From the NCBI RefSeq assembly GCF_000003815.2, contig NC_049996.1, forward strand, positions 3,944,981 through 4,008,980: 64,000 nucleotides of DNA, read 5' to 3'. A program made the translations under genes and the position numbers. This document shows, piece after piece, positions 53,401-63,809 of this stretch. The stretch's first letter is position 1, and each line of letters opens with the position of its first letter. The notes beneath the pieces were generated by a model. The model had not been told where the DNA came from. It did not search any database and worked only from the letters and a program-made list of their open reading frames with translations. The DNA comes from Branchiostoma floridae (taxonomy: Eukaryota; Chordata; Leptocardii; Amphioxiformes; Branchiostomatidae).

Positions 53401-54392
53401 GATTCTTCTTCAATTTTTACGAATGAGGACGGGGGTCGCCCGTAAATACAGTGTTATGCAACGACGAAAATCACATCTGAGCGTGGGAATTGACTATAGT
53501 AGAGACGAGATTATTTACAAGTAGGGGTCCTTGACCTTTGACATATTAGCTACAACTCTGTCACTGGGCTGTGTACCCAAAGTTACAGTGTACATTGTAT
53601 TTGAAAGCAGTCTGTTTAACACAAACTCCGCTGTTCAGGATTAAATGACGGAACGTAAAAAGCGTGAATAAATCAGGCTAGACCATACATATTTACAAAG
53701 CAAACAAAACAAATAACGTAACTACAAATTTGGACCTATTGAGTAAACAAAGGTTTTATAGTAGCCCGAAGAGACTGATGTTGAGAAATCAGTCAAAACT
53801 GTTTGAAATGTGTGAGAAATTACATTTAAGTAATGGGTATAATGTTGTTGCTATGTTCTTGTGTCCCATAAATGGTGATATACGCAATTCTTTTAACAGT
53901 GCTCTCGATGTAGACACCCGATGTAAAAAGTTAACCAAAGACGACCTATTTGTTTTATAATGACAGCCACAGACAACACCGAACAACAAAAACTATGTGA
54001 GTTCGTATACACTTGCTTTAAGAAGAAGGAAGAGGCATGTCAACAATGACTATAGTGATAGCATAGCTCAAAATGTTTTGTTTATCCAACTACTCGCTGG
54101 TACCAATACTTGTAATAGTATCTAGTCTCTAGTATTCAATGTCGAATCACTGCATTTAGCCCATGTGGGCAAGAACATGCAAGTAAAGATCATATTATTG
54201 TTGTTGCTATGTTGATAATCATTGGTTGAGGGAGGGGAGCTTACCATTTGTTGTCTCTATCACGAAAAACACAACCAGAACAACGGTAATGATGAGAATG
54301 ACTTTGACAACAACAGCAACCAGCCCGCATTTTGTTGTCTGTTTCTTTTGATGTTGTTCCGCTGCGTTCCTCTTGTCACTCTCCACGTCCAT
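50310..54392 (-). CDS. Peptidoglycan recognition protein with N-terminal signal anchor, five exons, complete
   Basis: Predicted PGRP (N-acetylmuramoyl-L-alanine amidase family) of 226 residues. Minus-strand exons are 54392-54245, 52277-52111, 51700-51562, 51002-50912 and 50445-50310. Phases match at all junctions and the total is 681 bases (227 codons). Residues 1-21 are charged, 22-45 form a hydrophobic helix with no clear cleavage site, and the PGRP domain runs from about 56 (IVSRAEWGARPP) to the end. The four zinc-ligand positions are filled: His in FIHHS (about 83), Tyr119 in GWDDIGYNF, His194 in GHRQV and Cys204 in TCPG, so it is predicted to be a catalytic amidase. Spacing between the last His and Cys is two residues longer than usual. 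If the first exon is right, the protein is membrane-anchored with the domain outside. The alternative is an uncleaved-looking signal peptide and a secreted enzyme. Confidence 0.84.
50735..50880. repeat. (TTCC)n microsatellite in PGRP intron 4
   Basis: Pyrimidine-only TTCC/CTTT repeats lying between exons 4 and 5. Confidence 0.93.
50912..51002 (-). CDS. PGRP exon 4
   Basis: It encodes GICFIGNFTDELPPEKAIIA and the helix GKMLIQLSVE. It is entered in phase 1 after TTTTACCAG and leaves in phase 2 at GTAAGA. Confidence 0.85.
51562..51700 (-). CDS. PGRP exon 3: catalytic tyrosine region
   Basis: It encodes YMDTRGWDDIGYNFLVGGNG and VFEGRGWDTRGAQAG, the most conserved part of PGRPs, with the Tyr ligand position. 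The donor is GTAAGG. Confidence 0.9.
52111..52277 (-). CDS. PGRP exon 2: start of amidase domain
   Basis: It encodes VTIVSRAEWGARPPRS and VPYVFIHHSYEPDVCFN with the first zinc-ligand His, then CEESVRWIQ. The acceptor is ATTTCAG and the donor GTAAGA. Confidence 0.88.
53332..53365 (+). ncRNA. Degenerate hammerhead-like motif
   Basis: It reads TTGATGA, an 8-bp stem II (GAAAGGTG/CACCTTTC), then GAAAC and GTC. The first core base is T instead of C and stem I does not pair, so it is probably inactive. It lies in the first intron of the PGRP gene. Confidence 0.35.
54245..54392 (-). CDS. PGRP exon 1: charged N-terminus and signal-anchor helix
   Basis: The ATG at 54392 is in good context (ACACCATGG). 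It encodes MDVESDKRNAAEQHQKKQTT, then a hydrophobic helix (GLVAVVVKVILIITVVLVVF), and leaves in phase 1 at GTAAGC. The phase matches the domain exon. Its link to the domain exons, about 2 kb away, needs transcript evidence. Confidence 0.68.
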
Positions 54393-54479
54393 GGTGTGTT
54401 GAAGTGCTGGAAAAATGTACTTGCCGATCAATCTAGGGCTAATATTGCACTTTGAACATGCAATTTCAATCATTTACAG

Positions 54480-57400
54480 CTATTACTTCTGAAGCTGATA
54501 GGAGAGGTGTAGCAGTGTTTGATGTAGAGCTAGTTTGCACTGTAGGTCCGCCTGGGAAATAAAGGCAATTACAATAACCCGATGGGTGGTAAATGATACA
54601 GAACACGAAGCGTTAGGCTGGAGGTAGGACACTCCACAGTTAGTTTAAGAGAGTACATTCTGTTGACAATAGCAAAGTCTGGTGAGATTACCATTGATTT
54701 AAGGGTGTGTCGCAGCAAAAAATACGCCAAAACTCCTGTTAGGATTCCCATTTCCGTCACATTTACACTTCATTTTTCTTTTTAAATTTAGAAACAACAA
54801 TACTTACATTTGTTAAATGCAAATACTAAGACAAATGTTTTGACAGTCTAGTACTATAATTGCACATCGAGGGATAACAAATACTGGTGTGTCTGAACGA
54901 ATTACATGGGTAACTTCACATGCAGTACATTGGGTAAATACATGTACGAGTAGTACATTTGTAAAATATTGGGAAGCCTAAGTCCTAGGAATATATACAA
55001 TCTGTTACTACACTGTGATTAAACATGGAGTAGTCTAACGATAGAAGGGGGTTTATTCATAAGTATCGAAAGGAAATTGGTACAATCAATCTAAATTGGC
55101 TGTCACACTACACACTTCTTGCATGTTTTGTTTTTGTGTGTGTGAAGTAACTGCACAATGTTCTGGCTATTAGTAAGTTCTACGTGTATCTGCATTGTGC
55201 AACCTTATCTCAGTGGCAGGTATACGCTGAAGTTAACTTTAACCAGACTTGTACACGGCATTCTTTGATTAACGTCATACTTTGGCGATAAATTCCGTTC
55301 AGTAGTTTGATAAAGAAAAAACTCAGAATGCGAATTAATCGACCAACACCTCACGCCATTTTACGCAAGATAGTTTACACAGTAGAATGTGTCTCGGGAC
55401 TAACACAGGAGTGGTTAGACAATAGAAGGCAGAAATACTATATTAGAGATATAGCTAGAGAGATCGGTGAACAGGGTTAGATATAAGTTGTCCTGAATGA
55501 AATGTCATACCTTTTTGTGAGCAGTTTTTTGTTGTTGTGCGGGAACGGAAGAATTCTCGTCTCGTAAGTCAGAAACCAAAGTTGCGAATAAAGCGGTATC
55601 GCACTGTATAAGTTTGTATTGTGGGTCCGCGTGGGAATTAAATCCGCGTCCGAATTTAATCCGCGATAATGTTCGGTTAAACTACAAACCAGCGCGAGGA
55701 GGGGGGGGGGGTCTGTGTCATTTTTATCTCCATGAAAAATGGGGATATAGTTTTGGGTGTGTCTGTCTGTCTGTCTGTCGGCCTGTGTGTGTGTGTTTGT
55801 GTTTGTGTTTCCGGATATCTGTGGTCAGCATAACTCAAGAACCTCTGAACGGATTGCTATAAAAAAATGGTATGTTGGTAGATGTTGAGAAGACAGAGGT
55901 CAATGTCAATTTTGGGCCCCCTGGTATGTAACCTTGGTACTGCAACAGAAATCTCGTTTTTTTGTATCTTTCGACCTGGATGTGCTATGGTCTTGATTTT
56001 TTGGGTGGCTGATAGCTCGTGACGTGAGGAATATGTTGTGCATGTTTGGGTCCCCTAGCAGGTTGCTCTGGAACTGCAGGGGCGTTTTTCTCAAAATCTT
56101 ATAAGGAGGATAACTGGACAAGGGAACGACAAATTTAGACGATATTTGGTATGTAGTTAGCTTCGACAGAGATGTACATCATCACGTGCAAATTATTCAA
56201 ACTGGCACTTAATTTGCATCTTTCCCAGATGCGGACGGGACTGTGGGGCGATTTCTAGAAATTATATCCACATTATAAAGTGTTTATTCTTACATGGGAT
56301 GATTTTTTTAAATTTTGAACACTTCATTTAAAGGAGGGTGGAGTGAAAATTGCTGAATTTGCTCGTAGGCAAATACCGGTCTTTCTAGTTAACATTGCAT
56401 TATATATTGAATAGTGGATACACGTACGTCTCATAATACAGACTCGGAATCTTGAATTTATCGAATAAGCTAAATAACACCACTGACCTGGTTAATTCAA
56501 GAAATAAGTGTCATGTTTTTATATAGTCCTCTTGCTGATAGCGATATTTTGTTTTGCTGGAAAATGTACGCGTTAGAACAATGAAATGAATAAGTGTGTA
56601 CTTATAATCATGATAGAAAATAAATAACAAACATCTGAGCAGTACAGATAACATGAAATATGAATGTGCAATAAAATATTTTGTTTCATCATTGCACAAA
56701 CAGTCTTTTAATCTATATATTAGTCTACCAGATCGCCTGTTCATACAATAAAGGACGTGTGTTAGGTTTTTCCACTCTGCTCGCAAGACAGCTTTTGCCA
56801 TTCCAGGAAGATCTTCAGCTGAAAAGTGTTGCTTATCGTTACCAGTAAGTGTCGAGTCATATTGATCTTCATCTAATTTCCTAATTAGTAACTTAGAGCT
56901 AATGGATCAATTTGCACCCCAATTTAAATGCTAGTTTCGTGAAGAAATTCTTCCAATTGTTCTTGACCAATTTCTGTATTATTGTAGCAATTCTAAATAC
57001 TTGGCGCTGAAAAGGTTTTTCATTTGCACGTCCTATTATTTGATATCACGGCGAATAGTATAATTGATTTCAAAGCTTATTTTACCCTTGTGATTTATAT
57101 TTGCAAACATGTCTCAAGTTAATTCTAACGTAATGTCATGACGAAATTCAGTCATTTTAGCTGCTATGTTTTTTGTTGTTGATACAATGCTGACAACGAA
57201 AATTAATAAGAAAAGAAACGCAACCTGAAAGTGCATCCTGTATGTTTTGCATCATTTCTTTACTAAGGCCCAGTGGATTTGAAATTCTGTTCTTGGATTG
57301 AAAAGAAAAGAAAAATCAACATTAACACAGAGTCGATGATTTGTGGAACACCTCATCGCTGTAACTTAGTTTTCCTTAGTTCCTTTCAATCCTCTTTCCA

Positions 57401-57530
57401 TTTTGTTGTCTTGCTTAAGGAGTTTTGAATACTACACATTTTGCTGAGGTACGTACGTTTGGACAGAGACTAAATTCATTACCCTAGACGGTGAGCGAAA
57501 GTACTCTCCAAGCAGAGGTTAGGTCCTGTA
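54480..57530. other. Intergenic region between PGRP and lectin receptor 2 (divergent promoters)
   Basis: It lies between two divergently transcribed genes, so promoters of both should be here. No TATA box could be assigned with confidence. Short frames only, plus the repeat at 55690. Confidence 0.4.
55690..56130 (+). repeat. Probable dispersed repeat with TGTCTGTCTGTCTG run
   Basis: TGGGGATATAGTTTTGGGTG, a short TGTC microsatellite, then CATAACTCAAGAACCTCTGA and GGGCCCCCTGGTATGTAA. The layout looks like a repetitive element, but there is no second copy in the window. Confidence 0.3.
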
Positions 57531-57533
57531 GTA

Positions 57534-58221
57534 ATGTCAACCTCCAGTCAAGAGTCGCCGAGTATTCAAGAACATGACGTCTTGGAGGAAGATTCCCAGT
57601 ATGTAGTTGACGATGGACTTGTAAAAATGAGCAGTTGCACACCTCAGCTCGATACCACAAATGACCACCGTCATACTGCAGAAAATAATGACATCCCCTT
57701 GGTGGGAGTCGCTGATGTATATTTTGTCTCCGACGAGAACAACACAAAAGAGTCTGCCATGTACTGTGCCTCTGATGAACATAATGCTATTGGGGACATA
57801 AAAGACGAATCCAAAGTCGAGCACTCAGGCAGTACAGTAATAATTGATTCCGACAGTAATCAAAATGCTAACATATCGCAGCTTAGCACAACAGAAGATG
57901 GTGCTAGTGGTGAAACATGGCATAATGACCTCTCTGACGATGACGATGACATGGAACCATACGCGGTTACAGACACGTGTGAAAATGAGACATACACTGC
58001 AGGTAAAACAAGCTATGAATCTACCGCACAGAACCCCCACGAAAATCAGTCTACAGATTCAATGAACAGTAGAAACTGCGGCTCTGGTTTACAAAAGTTT
58101 TGCGATTCTTCAAACATTAATATACTTGAGCCAAATTCAATGTACGTAGCAGGAGTTCGACAAGAGGCTTCGGAGGACAAAAGACACAAGCTTCGCAAAC
58201 CGGAAGTGAACATTATTCGCG
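57534..58221 (+). CDS. Lectin receptor 2, exon 1: acidic tyrosine-rich cytoplasmic tail
   Basis: It has 229 codons plus one base, ending at a GTAAGA donor. It starts 30-50 residues shorter than the paralogue and then matches it throughout: HDVLEEDSQYVVD, DVYFVSDEN, KVEHSGSTV, EPYAVT, TYTAG and STAQNPHENQST. An Asp run (DDDDD) replaces part of the acidic stretch. Conservation of this non-globular tail between paralogues suggests it is functional. Confidence 0.75.
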
Positions 58222-58712
58222 GTAAGATTTCGGAAGTTAATTTGGTGTTTTTTTTTAATAAAGACTTAGGTCCATATGTAGCCTGTTTTTCATACATTTC
58301 CCAGTTGTAACAATCTCTGCATTCCTCGTTCATGCAATATCCATAAGATTTTCTTCAGTTCAATTCTATACATGCTAAATACATTTAACCCAAGAAAGTT
58401 GCAAAATGCAGACATTTAGAAAATGTAAGACTGGTGGGTGCTTTCATTCTTTACATTTCTATTTATTTAATTTCTATTCCATTCTTTCCTGAAAGTTCCA
58501 CTATTTTATTTACTTTTCTTTAATGATAACTCGTTTGTTGCAGGTAATGACAAAATCTTATATTTGCTTTATTTAGCTTCTGTGCCAGTCATCATGTCAA
58601 ACTGTGTAGTTCTTCATTTACTATCAAATTCCGCAGTTCGAGAACCGTCGCAGTGGCCAGTTTTTTTTAGAAACTTTCTTGTTTTGACTTTGTCAAGCAT
58701 GCTGTTTTACAG

Positions 58713-58828
58713 GGTATACATTATACTGCCTCTATGCTTTGGCGGCTTTACTATCAAGTTTCCTTGTGGGAGTAACCATCACAGGTGTCGTGATAGGGGT
58801 CTACCGCAACGCCGAACAAATTAAAACG
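58713..58828 (+). CDS. Lectin receptor 2, exon 2: transmembrane segment
   Basis: It lies between a TTTTACAG acceptor and a GTAAGG donor, with 2 + 114 bases. It encodes a hydrophobic helix (ALAALLSSFLVGVTITGVVI) followed by the polar run YRNAEQIKT. The frame is open and the phase matches exon 1. Confidence 0.75.
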
Positions 58829-59620
58829 GTAAGGTCAACAGAATAGGGGATCCGCCAGCCAATCCCACCCCATTGAAATGTGTACAAAAAGGTACAGAAA
58901 GACAATAACTCAACTTTCTGACGTTACTGGCATACAGACTTACCCTCATATGAAAGCCCATCATCTCAGCTGTGATGAAAGCCCACTGTCATTAGAAATC
59001 ATACGGCATAATTTGTAGAAAAATACCCCCAAACCCTACCACCCCCTCAAACGCATAACCACCAAGGGAACAGACCCGTTCACAACAAGGAAATAGTCCC
59101 AACTTCATATCCCCTGATAACCACAAAAACTCAGCTTTTTTGGCCATAATCAGAAAGTAGAAAACCTCCACAGTCACATTGACCTCAAAACTGCCAGAAA
59201 TTACCCATTTTTCCAAGAAAAAAAATCTTAAAGTTTTAGGCCCGGAACTACACCATCAATTTGCATGGCGGATCGCTGGCGGATCCCCAATAGGCAAAAC
59301 ATTTACAATGCGGTCCCAAACGCAAAGCTGTCTGTACATATGTAAATCTTTACGTTTTGTGACTGCATCTGTGAGCAGCGACACCTGTCCTACAGTACAA
59401 TATGATCCAGTCAGAATTGCCCTGAAGAAGGTGACAGCGTTGATGAGAATAACGCAATGGTTGTATAAAAAGAGTCTCTTTATTCAGTTACGTACCAACC
59501 TGATGAAACTATTCACTGAGGCAACATCAATAACGCTAATGTTTTACATATTAAGTAACTCTAAAAATACAAAACAGGGTAAATGTTTAGTAAACAATAT
59601 TCTATTGCTATTGTTTTCAG

Positions 59621-59887
59621 GCAAGCCACATGCAAAGCGTCAACAACCGCAGTACGTTCAGTGTAACAGAACTTACTACTGTACAATAGTTCACATTTGG
59701 AGCTCCAATGGTACAAATACACCCATCCTCGGTACAATCAATGGTACCAACTCACCTAGCCTTGCGGATTACAATGGTACCAACCCACCGAACTATTGTA
59801 ACACCCATGGTACTAACCCACCCAGTCATAAGACAACTCGTGCTGACCCACCCCACCATGGGAGCATCAAGCCAACCGTCCAAAAAA
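59621..59887 (+). pseudogene. Lectin receptor 2, exon 3: shortened, frame-shifted stalk
   Basis: It follows a TTGTTTTCAG acceptor and ends at GTAAGT. It starts ASHMQSVNNRSTFSVTEL in the expected frame, like the paralogue, then hits TAG at 59687. In the next frame it reads through GTN/NGT repeat units to the donor. It is 267 bases against 553 in the intact paralogue. Confidence 0.7.
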
Positions 59888-60080
59888 GTAAGTATTATGA
59901 AAATAGAATCAGCTTAAGCTGGCAACGGCTGTTGTGCTGTAACGGTAATTTAGTTCAACTTACTATTCCTGGTTTGTTGGTCAACGTTGCATTAAAATCA
60001 CGTCCGTTGCATTGGATTTCATGCTAGACCGTCCTGTTGGCAAACTATTGCAATGATACATTTCTTATAAATGGTACTTT

Positions 60081-60544
60081 CTGGAGGGTACAGATCACCA
60101 ATGGCCGGCAGGCATCTACAGCATTCATAACATGTCAGAAAAAGGCTGTCAAAAGTCACCTACCTGAAGTTTAGTCGTTGGAAAACTCATATTGGCAGAA
60201 AAGTATGGCTTCTAAACTGTCCGTCTACGAAATTTGAAGCATTTCGGTTCGGTGCAAAGGTCATCAAAGCAGCTAAACGCACCCTGGTGACCTTTTGACA
60301 TTTTGAGGACAGCATCAAAACAATGGAAACAACACATATTCTATACTGCCCAGGAAACCAAAAACATGGCTAAAAACCAATTTTTTTCGCAAAATGAAAT
60401 AACCAGAACTCTTACCTGTAATTTCCAGCTCCAAAATGCCAACATCTCCCAATAAAGAGGCCTCTAAACTTACTTTTAACAAACCAGGTTCTATGGCATC
60501 ATTTTGCCGGGTCTGCGCATGTCTCTAATGGTGACCTTTCACCT
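60081..60544 (+). repeat. 464-bp perfect direct repeat, copy 1
   Basis: By direct reading it is identical base for base to 61421-61884 (offset 1340). It starts CTGGAGGGTACAGATCACCA and ends GGTGACCTTTCACCT. It lies in intron 3 of lectin receptor 2. Confidence 0.85.
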
Positions 60545-61420
60545 GTTACAGGCTTCAAGTTCAAGATAGACAAATTTCAATTATTTCACATGGTGCGGAA
60601 AAGGGTTGCTCAGTATTAGCCTGAGTTTCAAAGATTTCTGACAAAGAATAGTCTCTTGGGAATAGTTTGGATAACAGGTGTTAGAGAGCTGTCCTCAATG
60701 CTGTGACAGTGGTCTGAGTCTATATGGTCAGGTCCCCTGTCATTTGGCAAAAAGTGACAATCAAGGAAAGGGAGTTGAAAACTGCTCACCTTGACACAAG
60801 GGGACTACTCTACCTCCATTTAGGCTCCTGAATCAGTACTAAAATGCTGTTAGTTTAGACCTGTAAGCACTTGATGAGTGTACATATTGCAATATATAGC
60901 CAAAGGATACAAAAAGTTGAAAAACTGACAAAAAGGACAAAAAAGTATCAAAATGGAAGAATTTCTCAATGAATCTAAGTCAAATGCGTTAATTGAAGCT
61001 TGCCCCGGGGTCACATTACCAATTTCAGGGGAAATATAAACCACAATGGCTCACCTACACCCCCCCCCCCCATTCTGTGCACATTATGCACTGTCAGTAA
61101 ATGCTTGAAAGTGTATCCTAGCAGCTTTTATATACAAATTTAGGTGCCTAAATTGAGGAACAGTAGCCTATTTCTGTCTGGGGTAGCAGATTATACCATT
61201 TCTTCCTTCTAAGTGCCACTTTTTGCAAAGCAATATTGAGCCAAACCATAGCCTGAGGCCTCCACCATAGCCCTCGTGACACATGAGTTAACAACTCCCA
61301 GGGGACTGTTCCTGGGAGAACGGTCTCCGGGAAGTCTTCGAAATTTGTAACGACCCTGCCTCGCATCACTCGAAGTGACAGACACTTGTCTACCTTGAAC
61401 TTCAAACCCATATGAAAATA

Positions 61421-61884
61421 CTGGAGGGTACAGATCACCAATGGCCGGCAGGCATCTACAGCATTCATAACATGTCAGAAAAAGGCTGTCAAAAGTCACC
61501 TACCTGAAGTTTAGTCGTTGGAAAACTCATATTGGCAGAAAAGTATGGCTTCTAAACTGTCCGTCTACGAAATTTGAAGCATTTCGGTTCGGTGCAAAGG
61601 TCATCAAAGCAGCTAAACGCACCCTGGTGACCTTTTGACATTTTGAGGACAGCATCAAAACAATGGAAACAACACATATTCTATACTGCCCAGGAAACCA
61701 AAAACATGGCTAAAAACCAATTTTTTTCGCAAAATGAAATAACCAGAACTCTTACCTGTAATTTCCAGCTCCAAAATGCCAACATCTCCCAATAAAGAGG
61801 CCTCTAAACTTACTTTTAACAAACCAGGTTCTATGGCATCATTTTGCCGGGTCTGCGCATGTCTCTAATGGTGACCTTTCACCT
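61421..61884 (+). repeat. 464-bp perfect direct repeat, copy 2
   Basis: It is identical to 60081-60544. The 876 bases between the copies are unique. It has no TG..CA ends and no primer-binding site, so the pair is not LTR-like. Confidence 0.85.
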
Positions 61885-62495
61885 TAAATGCGGTAATTAG
61901 CTTAATAATGACAGATACGGCTATTGTAAACTTTTGACACATATTTGTCCTTTTTAAATATCCTTCTTAGATGCACCAAAATGCTGCATTCAGCGGAAAT
62001 TTTTTTGCTGTTGTCACTGTTATGACCTGTACCTCTTGTATGTTTTGAATAAGCCACATATGTTTCCTGCAATTGCGACTTTTCCATTGGAAACATTTGG
62101 GTGTATGCGCAAGCTCGAACTAAATGTATGAATTCCAAGATTTTGAAATGACCGGGTTAGGAACGAAGTTAAGGGCATGAAATGTTTAATACATACAAAA
62201 CCGCTGGATCAGTTTTGTTTACGGCTAGAAGTTTCAAGTAGCATCTCGCATCTTTCTAGATAGAATCTTAGTTACTGAAAAAGAAGTCCAATTCTTAAGT
62301 AAAACTTTGTCATCCAGTTGCTCGAGTAACTTTAATATGTGACTCTTATTACCCGAATGTCTAACCTTCATATGATAACAAAAATTGTGTGCGCGCACAA
62401 ATACACACACATACAAACACTACTGAAAACATACCCTTCTAGCGAAGGCAATACCCTATACGTTTTCTGTAACGATGCTAAAATTACTGATACAG

Positions 62496-62661
62496 AAACA
62501 GTCTGCGAGGGGAAGACTTTGCGGCTGTCTTGTGCAGACGGCAAGCTGCTTCTCATCGACGATGCTTTCTACGGACGGAGGACCAAATATGGCCGCTGCC
62601 GCTGTAAATGGAAATTGATCAGCAAGCGGTGTAACACCAGGTGCTGGAAAACCTACGACAG
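62496..62661 (+). CDS. Lectin receptor 2, exon 4: first half of SUEL lectin domain
   Basis: The acceptor at GATACAG and donor at GTAAAT give phase 1 in and phase 2 out, as in the paralogue. It encodes LRLSCADGKLLLIDDAFYGR with the YGR motif, then a Cys/Lys/Arg-rich loop. The frame is open. Confidence 0.78.
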
Positions 62662-62705
62662 GTAAATCAGTTCGGTGTATTGGTCCAGGTCTGGGTTATC
62701 TTATC

Positions 62706-62960
62706 CTTCTACACAGGGACATCCAACGGCGAAACCGCCTGTCTGGATGTATCCTGCTTTCTCAACCGTCACTAGTACTCTTAGTTCCTGTGGACCCCCC
62801 CCCCCCCAAAAAAAAACCCAGCTGTCAGCCAATCAGGGAAAGGCCTTTCAGTTTTCAAAAGGGGTAAGTTCATTGATATTTATAAGCAGGGCGATCAGGA
62901 ACTAAGGGTGACGTTTGAGAAAGCAGAGTACATCCAGACGGTTTCGCCGTTGGATGTTAT
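62706..62960. mobile_element. TIR element, ACATCCAACGGC family
   Basis: ACATCCAACGGCGAAACCGC at left and its near inverse ending at 62960 form the terminal repeats. ATTGATATTTATAAGCAGGG is the inverted form of the family's interior. It lies in an intron between the two SUEL halves of lectin receptor 2. Confidence 0.62.
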
Positions 62961-63231
62961 CTCCGCACGGTTGTTTGATATTTCTAAGCAGATGTTGCGT
63001 GATATTATCTGATCGTTTCGTGCTCGTCGTATTGTTGACTGTTACATTGCAACTGGTTATTTGGTGTTTTGGTAATTAGCCACCTCCAAGCAGATGTGGG
63101 GTTATGTGTTCTCTAATGAATAACAGATGTCGCGGCAGCCTTAGAGGAATCCCTAAACAGATGTTATTCATGTTGTGTAACTTCAGTAAGTCCCTCTATC
63201 ACTCCATCGATCCCTACTCTCAAAGCGGAGG

Positions 63232-63416
63232 TAAGGCTCCGGCTGTTTTTTTAAGGTTTTTTTTAGTCGTTTTATCGGGCTTTCTATTTTTTTTTATATC
63301 TTGCTGTGTCAAAACCTGATACCTGTTTGGCTGGCGTACTTCAAGAAAAATGACAAAATAGAAAGCCCGATAAAAACGACTGAAAAAAACTTAAAAAACA
63401 GCCGTAGCCTAATCTC
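63232..63416. mobile_element. Palindromic MITE
   Basis: GGCTCCGGCTGTTTTTTTAA, then CGTTTTATCGGGCTTTCTAT at left is mirrored by ATAGAAAGCCCGATAAAAAC and ACAGCCGTAGCC at right. It folds into one hairpin of about 55 bp. It lies in an intron of lectin receptor 2. Confidence 0.68.
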
Positions 63417-63630
63417 TGCTTGGAGAGTATCCATCCCAGACTTTTGCAAAAAAAATTGTATTTGTATCTTTTTTCAACAGCCGGTAAAATTCTTTTCCAA
63501 AAATATCCAAGAAGCAACAAATTAAATCGGTTCGGCCAAACCTTACGGTTTTTAGTATAGATTAGGGTTTAATTCCTACCAGTTTCAATGTATACATGGT
63601 CACAGTGTATCACCTTGTTACCTGTAACAG

Positions 63631-63773
63631 CCCAAACTCCGCCAGTCCCCTATTTGTTGTGAGGAGGAGTTGCCAGGGCCTGCAGAGGTGCGCTGTGAGT
63701 GCAAGAAACAAATTGTTTGGTGACCCCTGCCGACGCACGTTGAAGTACTTGGAGGTCAAATACCAATGTGAAG
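63631..63773 (+). CDS. Lectin receptor 2, exon 5: second half of SUEL lectin domain
   Basis: The CTGTAACAG acceptor and GTAGGC donor match the paralogue's phases. It encodes CQGLQRCAVSARN, FGDPC and KYLEVKYQC. The next exon would be outside the window. Confidence 0.78.
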
Positions 63774-63809
63774 GTAGGCACAAGTATTTACATCTTCTAT
63801 AAGTATATT

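Larger units (their letters stand above)
57534..63773 (+). pseudogene. Paralogue of the SUEL-lectin receptor, frame lesion in stalk, runs off window
   Basis: It has the same exon order and phases as the minus-strand gene: 57534-58221 (tail), 58713-58828 (TM), 59621-59887 (stalk), 62496-62661 and 63631-63773 (two SUEL halves). A WSC-like exon would lie beyond 64000. All splice sites are canonical. Entering the stalk exon in phase 0 gives an in-frame TAG at 59687-59689. The sequon-rich repeat frame that follows is a different frame, and it exits in the phase the SUEL exons need. Comparison with the intact gene suggests a loss of about 7 bases near 59675-59690. The SUEL exons keep YGR and FGDPC motifs with no lesion. 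It may be a recent pseudogene, a polymorphic null, an assembly error, or a gene using another splice. The stalk has only about three repeat units. Confidence 0.68.

Noticed and set aside
57537-58333. Minus-strand frames opposite lectin receptor 2 exon 1
   Set aside because: Shadows of the coding exon; conservation with the other paralogue is only in the plus-strand frame.
61148-61499. Two overlapping minus-strand frames of 96-106 codons with protein-like composition
   Set aside because: They overlap the start of the 464-bp duplication and mix two frames; no splice structure or family resemblance could be supported.
60081-61884. Long terminal repeats of a retrotransposon
   Set aside because: No TG..CA ends, primer-binding site, polypurine tract or gag/pol in the 876 bases between the copies.
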